A DNA stretch of 64,000 bases from Haloparvum alkalitolerans (GTDB taxonomy: Archaea > Halobacteriota > Halobacteria > Halobacteriales > Haloferacaceae), in assembly GCF_050122995.1 (NCBI RefSeq), contig NZ_JBNLIA010000013.1, forward strand, positions 75,018 through 139,017, in the 5' to 3' direction. Positions 40,439-49,106 of the stretch are shown in pieces. Position numbers and translations under genes: made by a program. Position 1 is the first letter of the stretch; each line of letters opens with the position of its first letter. The notes under the pieces were generated by a model. It was not told the DNA's origin, searched no databases, and saw only the letters and a program-made list of their open reading frames with translations.

Positions 40439-40906
40439 TCACCCCCGGTCGCGTTCGAGTTCGCGTTCGACGGCCGCGCGGTCCTCCACGTCCTCCAGCG
40501 TCTCGGTCTCCAGGAGCCGCTCCAGTTTGCGCTCGAACTGCTCGTCGGTCAACTCGCCGCTCGCGTAGCGCCGGCGGAGGGTCTCCAGCGGCGTCTCCCC
40601 GTCGCCGCCGCGGTCCGCCGACCCGGCGTCGCCGCTCGCGGACTCCTCGCGGTCGCGCTCGTCGGCGGTCCAGTCGTCGACCCACTCCTCGCGGTCCTCG
40701 TCGTCGCCGAACAGCTGTGCGACCAGCGGGATCACCGCCGCGTAGCCGACGATCAGGGCCGCGAGCCACCACTCCTGCCCGGTGAAAAACGCCGCCATCC
40801 AGATCCCCGTCACGGCGGTCGAGGCGATGCCCACGGCGTTCTCTCGGAGACGCTCGCGCACGGTGGGGTCGCGTGCCGAGGGCTCGCTCGCGGAGGGCTC
40901 GCTCAT
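40439..40906 (-). CDS. Membrane protein with SHOCT domain
   Basis: A 155-residue protein. Two hydrophobic helices (GIASTAVTGIWMAAFF and WWLAALIVGYAAVIPLVAQLF) are followed by a highly acidic linker. The SHOCT domain PLETLRRRYASGELTDEQFERKLERLLE then leads into a charged coiled coil. SHOCT is a short helical domain often found at protein ends and thought to support oligomerisation. The function is unknown. ATG 40906 is used. Confidence 0.83.
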   Translation of the reverse strand: MSEPSASEPSARDPTVRERLRENAVGIASTAVTGIWMAAFFTGQEWWLAALIVGYAAVIPLVAQLFGDDEDREEWVDDWTADERDREESASGDAGSADRGGDGETPLETLRRRYASGELTDEQFERKLERLLETETLEDVEDRAAVERELERDRG

Positions 40907-40980
40907 GGCTGCTGATGTGTGGCGGCCGACAAAAACGTTCGCGGTCGGCGTCGTGAGGGGACCCCGCCCGGGTCCGGCCC

Positions 40981-42681
40981 TCAGAGCCGCTTGGAGACGT
41001 ACGGCCCGTCCTGTCTGTACCCGAGCTTCTCGCGGTAGTACTGGCGGACGCCGATACCGGAGATGACCGCGAGCTTCGAGAAGCCGGCGTCGCGGGCCAG
41101 CTCCTCGGCGTGGGCCAGCAGGCGCTTGCCGTACCCCTTGTGCTGCCAGTCGCCCTCGCCGCCGAGACCGACCTCGCTGCCGTAGACGTGGAGCTCGCGC
41201 ACGAGCGCCGCGTCCGCGAGCTCGCGTCGGACCGGGTCCGACTCCGCGCCGGGCGTACCGGGCTGGCCGGGGGCGTAGGAGGGGAACCGCAGGCGACAGA
41301 AGCCGATCAGCAGGTCGCGGACGGGGTCCTCGAACGCGATGAACTGCTCCGTCCCGCCGCCGGCCTCGTAGGTGGTCACGTTCAGCTCGACCGCGTCCGG
41401 GTCGGGGTCGGCCTCGTTCATCCCCACCTCGCGGGCGCGGATGTCGCGGACCTCGATCCCCCTCTCCTCGGCGCGCTGTTCGGCGAGTTGGCGGAGGTTG
41501 GACTTCCAGACGCCGGCGTCGATGAAGTCCGCCGGGATGTCCCGCTGGACGCGCTGGAGGCGCGTGTACTCCGGGATCTCGCCCATGATCTCCGCGATGA
41601 GGTCCGCGGCCTGCTCGTTGTCGAGGGGGTCGTACTCGTCGCCGTGCCACTGGTCGTAGACGCGCGTCCCTCGGACCACGAGCGTGGGGTAGATCTTGAG
41701 GTAGTCCGGCCGCCAGTCGGGGTTGTCGAACAGCTGGCGGAAGTCCTCCAGACACATCTCCTCGGTCATGCCCGGCTGGCCCGGCATCATGTGGAAGCCG
41801 ACCTTGAACGCGGCGTCGCGGAGCCGGCGGTTGGCGTTCCGCGAGGCAGCGTTGCCGTGCCCGCGGTGCATCTCGCGGTTGATGCGCTCGTAGGTGGTCT
41901 GGACGCCGACCTCCACCTTCGTGCCGCCCAGATCCAGCATCCGGTTTATCTGTTCGGGGTCACACCAGTCGGGCTTCGTCTCGAAGGTCGTCCCGATATT
42001 CCTGATCTCGTTGGTCTCGTTCTCGGCGATCACGTCCTCCAGGTACTCGAACTCCACCTCGTCGGCCGCGGGGGCGAACGACTCCCCCTCCGCGGGCTCG
42101 GGCTCCTTCTCGAGGTCGTAGTCGTTCATCGCCTGCAGCGCGCGCTTGACGAACCACTCCTGGTAGTCGTGCGACCGCGCGGTCATCGTGCCGCCCATCA
42201 GGATGAGTTCGACCTTGTCGACGGGGTGGCCGATCTTCCGGAGCTGTTCGAGCCGCAGGGTGACCTGTCCGTAGGGGTCGTAGTCGTTCTGCTCGCCGCG
42301 GGCCGCGGCCGGCTCGTGGCCGGTGTACGACTGCGCGGAGGAGAACTCGGAGGCGGGGCCGCCCGGACAGTAGAGGCACTTCCCGTGCGGGCACATCTTC
42401 GGCGAGGTCATGATCGCGACCGGCGAGACGCCGGAGGCAGTGCGGACGGGCTTGCGCCGCACGACCTCCTTCACCTCGTCGCGGAACTCCGCGGGCGCGT
42501 AGTCGAGGATCTCGGTGTTCTTGGGCACCTTCGGCGAGGAGAACTCCGAGCAGACGTCGAGCTTCGCGGACTCGAGGTCGTCGCGCTCGACCTCGCCCGC
42601 GAGGATGCGGTCGACCAGCTCCTCGCAGGCGTTCACGAACGCCTCGGGTTCCGTCTCGTCGCTCGGCGCGTCCGTACTCAT
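40981..42681 (-). CDS. elp3: Elongator-like tRNA uridine-34 modifying enzyme Elp3
   Basis: A 566-residue enzyme with an N-terminal radical SAM domain and a C-terminal GNAT acetyltransferase domain. The iron-sulfur cysteines are in MCPHGKCLYCPGG (C97, C102, C105). The GNAT part includes GLGGEGDWQHKGYGKRLLAHAEELARDAGF (acetyl-CoA loop) and ends GYRQDGPYVSKRL. Archaeal Elp3 alone makes carboxymethyl-type modifications at wobble uridine. The minus-strand TATA-like CCCTTAACC lies about 29 nt upstream. Confidence 0.95.
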   Translation of the reverse strand: MSTDAPSDETEPEAFVNACEELVDRILAGEVERDDLESAKLDVCSEFSSPKVPKNTEILDYAPAEFRDEVKEVVRRKPVRTASGVSPVAIMTSPKMCPHGKCLYCPGGPASEFSSAQSYTGHEPAAARGEQNDYDPYGQVTLRLEQLRKIGHPVDKVELILMGGTMTARSHDYQEWFVKRALQAMNDYDLEKEPEPAEGESFAPAADEVEFEYLEDVIAENETNEIRNIGTTFETKPDWCDPEQINRMLDLGGTKVEVGVQTTYERINREMHRGHGNAASRNANRRLRDAAFKVGFHMMPGQPGMTEEMCLEDFRQLFDNPDWRPDYLKIYPTLVVRGTRVYDQWHGDEYDPLDNEQAADLIAEIMGEIPEYTRLQRVQRDIPADFIDAGVWKSNLRQLAEQRAEERGIEVRDIRAREVGMNEADPDPDAVELNVTTYEAGGGTEQFIAFEDPVRDLLIGFCRLRFPSYAPGQPGTPGAESDPVRRELADAALVRELHVYGSEVGLGGEGDWQHKGYGKRLLAHAEELARDAGFSKLAVISGIGVRQYYREKLGYRQDGPYVSKRL

Positions 42682-42705
42682 TACGACTGGATCGACGGGT
42701 TTCGC

Positions 42706-42714
42706 GGTTAAGGG
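42706..42714 (-). promoter_or_regulatory. TATA box of elp3
   Basis: On the minus strand CCCTTAACC is centred about 29 nt before the ATG at 42681. Confidence 0.45.
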
Positions 42715-42761
42715 TATCGCTCGCGAGAGGTCGCGCTACCGAACACCGAGATAACCGGCCG

Positions 42762-43079
42762 TCACTCCTCGCCGTAGTAGTCGTCACCGGTCGAGGCCGA
42801 ACTCGACCGCGTCTGGGCCGCGTACGAGGCGAGGCGGTCGTCGTCCGCGACGGCCCAGTATCGGCCGCGGTGACGGACGAGCCCACGGTCCTCCAGCCGC
42901 GACAGCGCCGCTCCGACGCTCCCGCGCTTGATCCCGGTTGCCTCGTGGATCTCCGTCTGCGTAAACGCCGCGTCGTCGTGCTCCGCGAGGAACAGGAGGA
43001 TCCGGTACGGCTGCGTCCCCTCCTCTAGATCGAGGAGGTCCGTAGGCCCCTCATCGAACCGGTCGATGCGAATCGGCAT
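42762..43079 (-). CDS. Winged-helix (MarR-like) transcriptional regulator
   Basis: A 105-residue protein. LEEGTQPYRILLFLAEHDDAAFTQTEIHEATGIKRGSVGAALSRLEDRGLVRHRGRYWAV is a winged helix-turn-helix with the recognition helix at GSVGAALSRLEDRG. The tail is serine- and aspartate-rich. Tandem 10-bp repeats lie between its start and its TATA box, suggesting it represses itself. It has no effector domain. Relatives in haloarchaea sometimes pair with a toxin gene, but none is adjacent here. Confidence 0.82.
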   Translation of the reverse strand: MPIRIDRFDEGPTDLLDLEEGTQPYRILLFLAEHDDAAFTQTEIHEATGIKRGSVGAALSRLEDRGLVRHRGRYWAVADDDRLASYAAQTRSSSASTGDDYYGEE

Positions 43080-43084
43080 GCCAA

Positions 43085-43116
43085 ATAGAACGTAATAGAA
43101 CGCAATAAATATATGG
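43085..43116 (-). promoter_or_regulatory. Promoter and tandem operator of the winged-helix regulator
   Basis: ATAGAACGTA (43085-43094) and ATAGAACGCA (43095-43104) are tandem 10-bp direct repeats. They sit between the start codon (43079) and a minus-strand TATA box CATATATTTA (near 43106-43115), about 32 nt upstream of the start. A regulator bound here would block initiation, which fits autoregulation. Confidence 0.6.
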
Positions 43117-43238
43117 GGGAATCAGGAGGATGGCCAACTCGGGGGAATTTCTCGGCTGTGAGATGGCCACAGAAACGAGCGTTTTCTCACACGATGCTGA
43201 GGCGGTAGCTGTGCGGTATTTCTGTAAGCGAAGCGGTC

Positions 43239-43353
43239 GCGGTGCGGTTTTGTTGATGTCGTGGCACCGCGGCGGCCCTTTTTGATCGACATTTTTCGAG
43301 GAGTGGTGAGCGCGGCGCCTGCGCCGCGCGAACCCGACGATGAAAAAGGTCGG
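43239..43353 (+). repeat. Dispersed structured element B, copy 2
   Basis: A shortened copy: GGTGCGGTTT, then GTGGCACCGCGGCGG joined directly to CCCTTTTTGATCGACATTTT, GAGGAGTGGTGAGC, a hairpin GCGCGGCGC/GCGCCGCGC (43310-43318/43321-43329), and GAAAAAGGTCGG. It lacks the GGGCGC/GCGCCC hairpin of copies 1 and 3. It is tandem with copy 3. I see nothing else in the 43080-43238 gap except the regulator promoter and a partial TGCGGTATTTCTGT unit. Confidence 0.8.
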
Positions 43354-43512
43354 GTTGCGGTGCGGGTTTCTGTCGGGGTCGTGGTACCGCGGCGGCGCGA
43401 GGGCGCGAAGCGCCCGCAGCGCCGACCGCGGCCCCTTTTTGGTCGAGCTTTTTCAAGGGCGGGTGAGCGCGCCGCTGTGCGGCGCGCAAACCCAACCGCA
43501 GAAAAAGGTCGG
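43354..43512 (+). repeat. Dispersed structured element B, copy 3
   Basis: A full-length copy: GCGGTGCGGGTTTCTGTC, GTGGTACCGCGGCGGCGCGA, hairpin GGGCGC-GAA-GCGCCC (43401-43415), GGCCCCTTTTTTGGTCGA, TTTTTCAAGGGCGGGTGAGC, hairpin GCGCGCCGC-TGT-GCGGCGCGC (43467-43487), GCAGAAAAAGGTCGG. It ends 3 nt from the stop codon of the geranylgeranyl reductase gene on the other strand. Confidence 0.82.
43501..43512 (-). terminator. T-tract after the geranylgeranyl reductase gene, inside element B3
   Basis: On the minus strand CCGACCTTTTTC begins 3 nt after the TAA stop (43515-43517), so the end of element B3 would act as a T-rich terminator for that gene. The same tract occurs in copies 1 and 2. Confidence 0.5.
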
Positions 43513-43514
43513 TG

Positions 43515-44885
43515 TTAGTACTTCGGGTCCGCGCCGGTCGTCTCGTAGACGCGCTCCATGATCGCGTCGCGCTGCTCGGTCCAGCGCGCCATCTCGTCGG
43601 GGTGGGAGGGGTACGACTCGTAGTGGGCGAGCAGTTCGTCCGCGAGCTGTTTCGTCTCGTAGAAGTTCCAGATCTGGCGCCAGTAGCCGAAGCTCTTGAT
43701 CGCGGACTTCAGCTTGAGCGTCAGCGACATCGAGGTGGAGCCCTCGTAGAGCGCCTCCGCGAGGTTCTCGCCCGGGAGCGACGCCAGCAGGCCCATCAGG
43801 TCGTCCACGTCGACCGCGGTCGAGAGGATGTTGTACACGTCAAGGGCGGCGTATCGGCCGCCGAAGTGGTCCATCACGCGCTCGTTGTAGCGCCAGAGCG
43901 CGTCCTCGCTCACGTCGCCGTCGGTGACGGCCTCGACCGCCTGCTCGCCGGCGTACTGGCCGGCGTAGGCGGCGCCCGCGATGCCGCCGCCCGTGGTGGG
44001 GTTGACGTGGGCGGCCGCGTCGCCGACCGCGATGTACCCCGGCGCGGTCGCGGAGTCGTAGGGGCGGCGGGTCGGGAGCGCGGCGCCGAGCTTGTCCGAG
44101 ACCTCCGCGTCCTCGAACTCGGGGCGGTCGCGGAGGTCCTTCTTCAGCGAGTCGACGAGCTTCATCGGCTCCTCGTTCATCTGGAAGCCGAGGCCGGCGT
44201 TGATCGTCGTGTCGGTCCGCGGGAAGTACCAGAGGTAGCCCGCGGCGCGCTCGGTGGGCTTGAACACGAGCGCGTCGTCCCACTCGACCGGCTCGGGCAC
44301 CTCGACGATCTCGCGGTACGCCGAGCAGAACTGCGAGTAGCTGACGTTCGTGTCGAAGGTGGCGTCCTCGAAGTCGGTCTTGTCCTGCAGGATCGAGAGC
44401 GCGCCCGCGCCGTCGATCAGCAGGTCCGCGTCGTAGCTGACGCCCTCGCCGCGGCGTTTGCCGACGACGCCGGTGACGGTACCGTCGTCGGCCTGCTCCA
44501 CCTCGGAGACGACGGTGTCGTAGTGGAACTCCACGCCCGCGTTCTCCGCGCCCTCGATGAGCTTGCGGCCGTACTCCCAGCGGTCGATGACCGCGAGTTC
44601 GCCGGGGACGGGGATCTCGAGCACCGTGTCCTCCTTCGGAATCTCGAAGCGGCCGTGGTCGACGCCCGTGTTGGTGAACGCCGACTCGATCTGCGATTTG
44701 GGGATCGCGTCGGGGAACGCGTCGGCCCCCTTGAGCGCGTCGCCGCAGGCGATGTGGCCCGCCTCCTCGGCGGTCTTTCGCTCCACGACGACGACGTCGA
44801 GCCCCTCCCGGGCGATCGTCGCCGCGGCGTAACAGCCGGCGGTGCCCGCGCCGACCACGACGACGTCGTACTCGTGACTGCTCAT
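43515..44885 (-). CDS. Geranylgeranyl reductase-family flavoprotein
   Basis: A 456-residue FAD-dependent reductase that saturates geranylgeranyl chains of archaeal lipids. The N-terminal dinucleotide fold VVVVGAGTAGCYAAATIAREGLDVVVVE is followed by the family's second motif YIAVGDAAAHVNPTTGGGIAGAAYAGQYAGEQA near residues 280-310. A C-terminal domain (FGGRYAALDVYNILSTAVDVDDLMGLL) is typical. Substrate could be geranylgeranylglyceryl lipid or another polyprenyl compound such as a quinone side chain. A minus-strand TATA-like GCATAAAG precedes it by about 34 nt. Confidence 0.9.
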   Translation of the reverse strand: MSSHEYDVVVVGAGTAGCYAAATIAREGLDVVVVERKTAEEAGHIACGDALKGADAFPDAIPKSQIESAFTNTGVDHGRFEIPKEDTVLEIPVPGELAVIDRWEYGRKLIEGAENAGVEFHYDTVVSEVEQADDGTVTGVVGKRRGEGVSYDADLLIDGAGALSILQDKTDFEDATFDTNVSYSQFCSAYREIVEVPEPVEWDDALVFKPTERAAGYLWYFPRTDTTINAGLGFQMNEEPMKLVDSLKKDLRDRPEFEDAEVSDKLGAALPTRRPYDSATAPGYIAVGDAAAHVNPTTGGGIAGAAYAGQYAGEQAVEAVTDGDVSEDALWRYNERVMDHFGGRYAALDVYNILSTAVDVDDLMGLLASLPGENLAEALYEGSTSMSLTLKLKSAIKSFGYWRQIWNFYETKQLADELLAHYESYPSHPDEMARWTEQRDAIMERVYETTGADPKY

Positions 44886-44992
44886 GCCCGGGAGGTGGTC
44901 CCCGCGGTGGCAAAACTCTTTATGCCCGTTTGCGTCGCTTTCGGGGAGTCAGAAGGGGGAGACGCGGCGCGGTGTCGGCCAGCCCGCGGACC

Positions 44993-46054
44993 TCAGTCCT
45001 CGGTCTCGTAGTGTTCGCCGGCCGCCTCGGGGAGCCGCGTCCGGCCCACGAGCGCGAGGACGACGATGACGACGACGTACGGGATGGTCTGGACGAGCGT
45101 GTCCGGGACCGCGTAGCCGAGCTGCTGGAGCCGGACCTGCATCGCGTCGAGGCCGGCGAACAGCACGCCGGCGCCGAACGCGCCTATCGGGTTGTAGTTG
45201 CCGAACAGGTACGCGACGATGGCGATGAACCCCTTCCCCTGCACCATCGTCTCGCCCGAGCCGACGAACTGGCCGATCGAGAGCGCGAGCGCCGAGCCGC
45301 CGACCCCCGAGAGCACGCCCGACAGCAGGACGCCGGCGTGGCGCACCCTCGAGACGGAGACGCCGACGGTGTCGAGCGCCTTCGGGTTCTCGCCGGCCGC
45401 GCGCAGGTGCTTGCCGAAGGCGGTGCGGTTCAGCGTCCACCACGAGGCGGCCGTGGCGACCACGACCATCGCGGCCGAGTAGGCCCAGCCGACGCTGACG
45501 CCGAGGTTCGGGGTGTTCACGCCGCCGAAGAACACCGTCGACATGAACGGCGCCAGCCCGAGCGCGATGAGCCAGACCGCCAGCCCGGCGATGATCTGGT
45601 CGGCCTTGAACTCGATGCAGACGATCCCGAAGACGCCCGCGAGCGCGGTCGAAGCGGCGACGCCCGCGAGGAACCCGACGACGATGGCGGGCACCCCCAG
45701 CACGGCGTTTCCGGCGCCCACCAGGCTCGTGGCGTACACCGAGACGAACGCCGAGATGATCAGCAGCCCCTCCAGCCCGATGTTGATCACGCCCGACTTC
45801 TCGGCGAAGATGCCGCCGAGTGCGGCCAGCACGATGGGGGCCGCGAGTCGCGCCGTCGCTGTCGCGGTGCCGACGTTGAAGACGATCCCGGAGAGATCGC
45901 CGGCGATGGAGTCGGGGAACAGCAGCCCGCCGATCCCGAGCGCCGTCAACAGGACGGAAAGCGCGATCCCCGCGAGCGCGAGCGAGCGCACGTAGTCGTC
46001 CTCGATCAGGTCGTCGACGACCGGCACGTGCACCTCGTCGATCGGGTTACGCAT
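44993..46054 (-). CDS. Nucleoside-type ABC transporter permease 2
   Basis: A 353-residue membrane permease with about nine hydrophobic segments. AAPIVLAALGGIFAEKSGVINIGLEGLLIISAF is the signature of the BMP-associated permeases (YufQ/NupQ-like), and LRAAGENPKALDTVGVSVSRVR is the cytoplasmic coupling loop. It is the last gene of the operon. Its ATG at 46054 overlaps the end of permease 1 by 8 nt, indicating translational coupling. With its partner it forms the membrane channel. The substrate is most likely nucleosides, by family. Confidence 0.88.
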   Translation of the reverse strand: MRNPIDEVHVPVVDDLIEDDYVRSLALAGIALSVLLTALGIGGLLFPDSIAGDLSGIVFNVGTATATARLAAPIVLAALGGIFAEKSGVINIGLEGLLIISAFVSVYATSLVGAGNAVLGVPAIVVGFLAGVAASTALAGVFGIVCIEFKADQIIAGLAVWLIALGLAPFMSTVFFGGVNTPNLGVSVGWAYSAAMVVVATAASWWTLNRTAFGKHLRAAGENPKALDTVGVSVSRVRHAGVLLSGVLSGVGGSALALSIGQFVGSGETMVQGKGFIAIVAYLFGNYNPIGAFGAGVLFAGLDAMQVRLQQLGYAVPDTLVQTIPYVVVIVVLALVGRTRLPEAAGEHYETED

Positions 46055-47339
46055 CGGTCTCACCCCCCTCGGACGCGGCCGCGGCGTCGTCGGTCGTCCC
46101 CCTCGCGGGACCGCCCCCGTCCAGTCCCGCGAACCGGCCGATCATCCGGAAGAACTCCGGCATCGCGACGAAGAGGATGATGAGCCCGCGCAGCACCGCC
46201 ACCAGCTCCGTCGGCACGTCGGTCTGGAACCCGATCTCCAGTGCACCGCCCTTCAGCAGCCCGAACAGGAACGCCGCCGGGAAGACGCCGAGCGGGTTGT
46301 TGCCGGCGAGGATCGAGACCGTGATACCGTCGAAGCCGAGGTCCGGGACGGAGGCGATCCAGCGACCCTCGGACATCAGCACCCACACCGCGCCGCCGAC
46401 GCCGCCGAGCGCGCCGGAGAGCGTCATCGCGCGGACCGTCGTGAGCTTGGCGTCGACGCCGCCGTACTCGGCCGCGGCCGGCTGGATGCCGCTCGTGCGC
46501 AGGTCGTAGCCGAACGTCGTGTGTTCGATGAGGACGTAGAGGCCGACGACGAACAGCACGCCGGCGAGCAGCGCGGCCTCCGCGAAGTCGCTGGAGCCGG
46601 GGAAGAACCACGGCTGTATCTGGGCGTGTTCCGGAACGTACTGGGTGGCGACGACGGAGCTCCCCTCGGCGCGGAACACCTCCAGCACGAGGACGTACGC
46701 GATGTTCGCCGCGATGAAGTTGAGCATGATCGTCGTGATCACCTCGTTGGCGTCGGCGTACGCCTTCAGCGCGCCGGGGATGGCGCCCCACACGCCGCCG
46801 GCGATGGCCCCGGCGAGGACGCCGATGACGATCAGGGCGGTGCCGCCGAGTCGTCCGGTCGGAAACACGGGCGCGGCCGCGACGACCACCAGCGCGGTCG
46901 CGAGGCCCCCGACCACGAGCTGGCCCTGCGTCCCGATGTTGAACAGGCCGGCGCGGAACGCGACCGCGACGGACAGCCCCGTGAACACCAAAAGCGTCGT
47001 CTCCGACAGCGTCAGCCCCAGCGAGAGGTTGAACGGCGTCCAGTCGGGGTTGAACAGCCCCGGCTCCCCGAACGCGAAGGGGTAGCCGAGGGCCCCGTTG
47101 AACAGCACGGCGTACACCTGGAACGGGTCGTAACAGAAGCCGAGCCCGGTCACGGGCATCGTCCACGCGGCGGTCTCGCAGGCCGCGACCCGCCCCGATG
47201 CGAGAATGATGAAGAAGCCGACGACGATCGACAGGAAGATGGCCGCCACGCTGATCAGTAGCCGCTCGGCCACCGACAGATCGACGAACGACCGCAGGAA
47301 CTCCCGAACCGACCGCGCTATCGCGTCGGTCCGGCTCAC
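46047..47339 (-). CDS. Nucleoside-type ABC transporter permease 1
   Basis: A 430-residue permease (YufP/NupP-like). It has a GTG start at 47339 overlapping the ATPase stop by 4 nt. The N-terminal helix AERLLISVAAIFLSIVVGFFIILASGRV precedes a periplasmic loop. FRAGLFNIGTQGQLVVGGLAT is the family signature, and LRTSGIQPAAAEYGGVDAKLT is the coupling loop to the ATPase. It pairs with 44993-46054. The C-terminal tail is acidic (TTDDAAAASEGGETDA). Confidence 0.9.
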   Translation of the reverse strand: MSRTDAIARSVREFLRSFVDLSVAERLLISVAAIFLSIVVGFFIILASGRVAACETAAWTMPVTGLGFCYDPFQVYAVLFNGALGYPFAFGEPGLFNPDWTPFNLSLGLTLSETTLLVFTGLSVAVAFRAGLFNIGTQGQLVVGGLATALVVVAAAPVFPTGRLGGTALIVIGVLAGAIAGGVWGAIPGALKAYADANEVITTIMLNFIAANIAYVLVLEVFRAEGSSVVATQYVPEHAQIQPWFFPGSSDFAEAALLAGVLFVVGLYVLIEHTTFGYDLRTSGIQPAAAEYGGVDAKLTTVRAMTLSGALGGVGGAVWVLMSEGRWIASVPDLGFDGITVSILAGNNPLGVFPAAFLFGLLKGGALEIGFQTDVPTELVAVLRGLIILFVAMPEFFRMIGRFAGLDGGGPARGTTDDAAAASEGGETDA

Positions 47340-48955
47340 GCGTCCACCTCCTCGTCCCCGTCGGTCCCGTCCGCCGCCGAGCCGTGAGCGAGGTCGTCAC
47401 CCGCGGCTTCGCGTACGCGTGCGGTCTCGATGGACTCGTCGTCCGGCGACTCCCCGGCCATCAGTAGTCCGAGTTCCTCCTCGGTCACCGTTCCCGGATC
47501 GACCACGCCCGAGAACGTGCCCTCGTGCATCACCGCGAGCCGGTCGGAGAGCCCCTGCACCTCGTCGAGCTTCGAGGAGACGAGCAACACCGCCTTTCCC
47601 TCGGCGCGGAGCTCGAGCAGGCGGTCGTGGATGAACTCGGTCGAGCCGATGTCGACGCCGCGAGTCGGGTGAGTCGCCACGACGAGGTCGGGGTCGCGCT
47701 CGAACTCCCGGCCGACGATGAACTTCTGCTGGTTGCCGCCGGAGAGGGACTCCGCGGTCGCCTCGCGGTCCGGCGGCCGCACGTCGTACGCCTCGATGAC
47801 CCGGTCCGCGTGGTCCTTGGAGGCGTCCCAGTCGATCCGGCCGGACGACGCGAACGGGGGGTCGTGCTGGCTGCCCAGGATGCCGTTCTGCGTCAGCTCG
47901 TAGGACATCACCAGCCCGCGCTCCTGTCTGTCCTCGGGTACGTACGCCATCCCTCGGTCGATCCGTTCGCGTCGGGAGACGTCGTCCATTGGCTCGCCGA
48001 GGTACCTGACCGACCCCGCGGTCGCTTCGCGGAGCCCGGTGATCGCCTCGACGAGCTGTGACTGTCCGTTGCCGTCGACGCCCGCGATCCCGAAGACCTC
48101 GCCGGCGCGGATATCGAAGGAGACGCCCGAGACGGCCTCGACGCCGCGGTCGTCGTCGGCCCGGAGGTTCGAGACGCCGAGAACACGCTCGCCCGGCTCC
48201 CGGGGATCCGCAGCCGGCTCCATCAGCACCTCGCGGCCGACCATCATCTCCGCGAGGTCCTCGCGGGTCACCTCGTCGGTCGAGACGGTGCCGACGTTGA
48301 CGCCGTCGCGGAGGACGGTCACGTCGTCGGCCGCGCGGAGCGCCTCGCCGAGCTTGTGGGAGATGAAGATGATCGTCTTCCCCTGATCGGTCAGCTCATC
48401 GAAGACAGCGTAGAGGTCCTCGACCTCCTGTGGCGTCAACACGGCGGTCGGTTCGTCCAGGATCAGGATGTCGGCGCCGCGATACAGCGCCTTCAGGATC
48501 TCGACCCGCTGTTGGACGCCGACGGAGACGTCCTCGATGCGCGCGTTCGGGTCCACGTCGAACCCGTATCGCTCGCTCAGTTCCCGGACCGCCTCGCGGG
48601 CGGCGTCGGCGTCGACGCGGAGCCCGCCCCACGTCGTCGGCTCGTTACCGAGGACGACGTTCTCCCAGACGGTCATCGGGTCGACCAGCATGAAGTGCTG
48701 GTGGATCATCCCGATTCCGGCGTCGATCGCGTCGCGCGGCGAGTCGAACTGCCGCGGCGCGCCGTCGATGCGGACGGTCCCCTTCGTGGGTTCATAGAGC
48801 CCGTACAACACGTTCATCAGCGTGGTCTTGCCCGCTCCGTTCTCGCCGAGCAGGGCGTGGACGCTCCCGCGCTCGACCACGAGGTCCACGTCGTCGTTGG
48901 CGACGACCCCGGGGAACCGTTTCGTGATGCTGTCCAGGTGGACCGCCGGGTTCAT
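47336..48955 (-). CDS. Nucleoside-type ABC transporter ATPase (two fused nucleotide-binding domains)
   Basis: A 539-residue RbsA/YufO-type ATPase. Domain 1 has Walker A GENGAGKTTL, the signature DVSVGVQQRVEILKAL and Walker B ILILDEPTAVL. Domain 2 has a degenerate Walker A (GVDGNGQSQLVEAI, no lysine), signature SLSGGNQQKFIVGREF and Walker B VVATHPTRGVD. An asymmetric pair with one weak site is usual for this family. It energises the two permeases encoded just downstream. Confidence 0.92.
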   Translation of the reverse strand: MNPAVHLDSITKRFPGVVANDDVDLVVERGSVHALLGENGAGKTTLMNVLYGLYEPTKGTVRIDGAPRQFDSPRDAIDAGIGMIHQHFMLVDPMTVWENVVLGNEPTTWGGLRVDADAAREAVRELSERYGFDVDPNARIEDVSVGVQQRVEILKALYRGADILILDEPTAVLTPQEVEDLYAVFDELTDQGKTIIFISHKLGEALRAADDVTVLRDGVNVGTVSTDEVTREDLAEMMVGREVLMEPAADPREPGERVLGVSNLRADDDRGVEAVSGVSFDIRAGEVFGIAGVDGNGQSQLVEAITGLREATAGSVRYLGEPMDDVSRRERIDRGMAYVPEDRQERGLVMSYELTQNGILGSQHDPPFASSGRIDWDASKDHADRVIEAYDVRPPDREATAESLSGGNQQKFIVGREFERDPDLVVATHPTRGVDIGSTEFIHDRLLELRAEGKAVLLVSSKLDEVQGLSDRLAVMHEGTFSGVVDPGTVTEEELGLLMAGESPDDESIETARVREAAGDDLAHGSAADGTDGDEEVDA

Positions 48956-49106
48956 TGACCGATCGGTCCGCGGGGAGCGGTAAAAGCCCGCGGATCCGAA
49001 CTGGCGACTCGCCGTCAGAACCGGTCTCGGCGGCGCTGGCGCCGGTTCGGGGTCGAGACAGCAAAGGCTCGGCGTCGTGTCGACGGCACCGCGGAAGCGG
49101 GACGGC

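Noticed and set aside
43239..43512. Possible CRISPR array or tandem gene in the B2/B3 region
   Set aside because: Only two units of unequal length with internal hairpins; no short regular repeats and no cas genes. The short frames through it are not conserved between copies.
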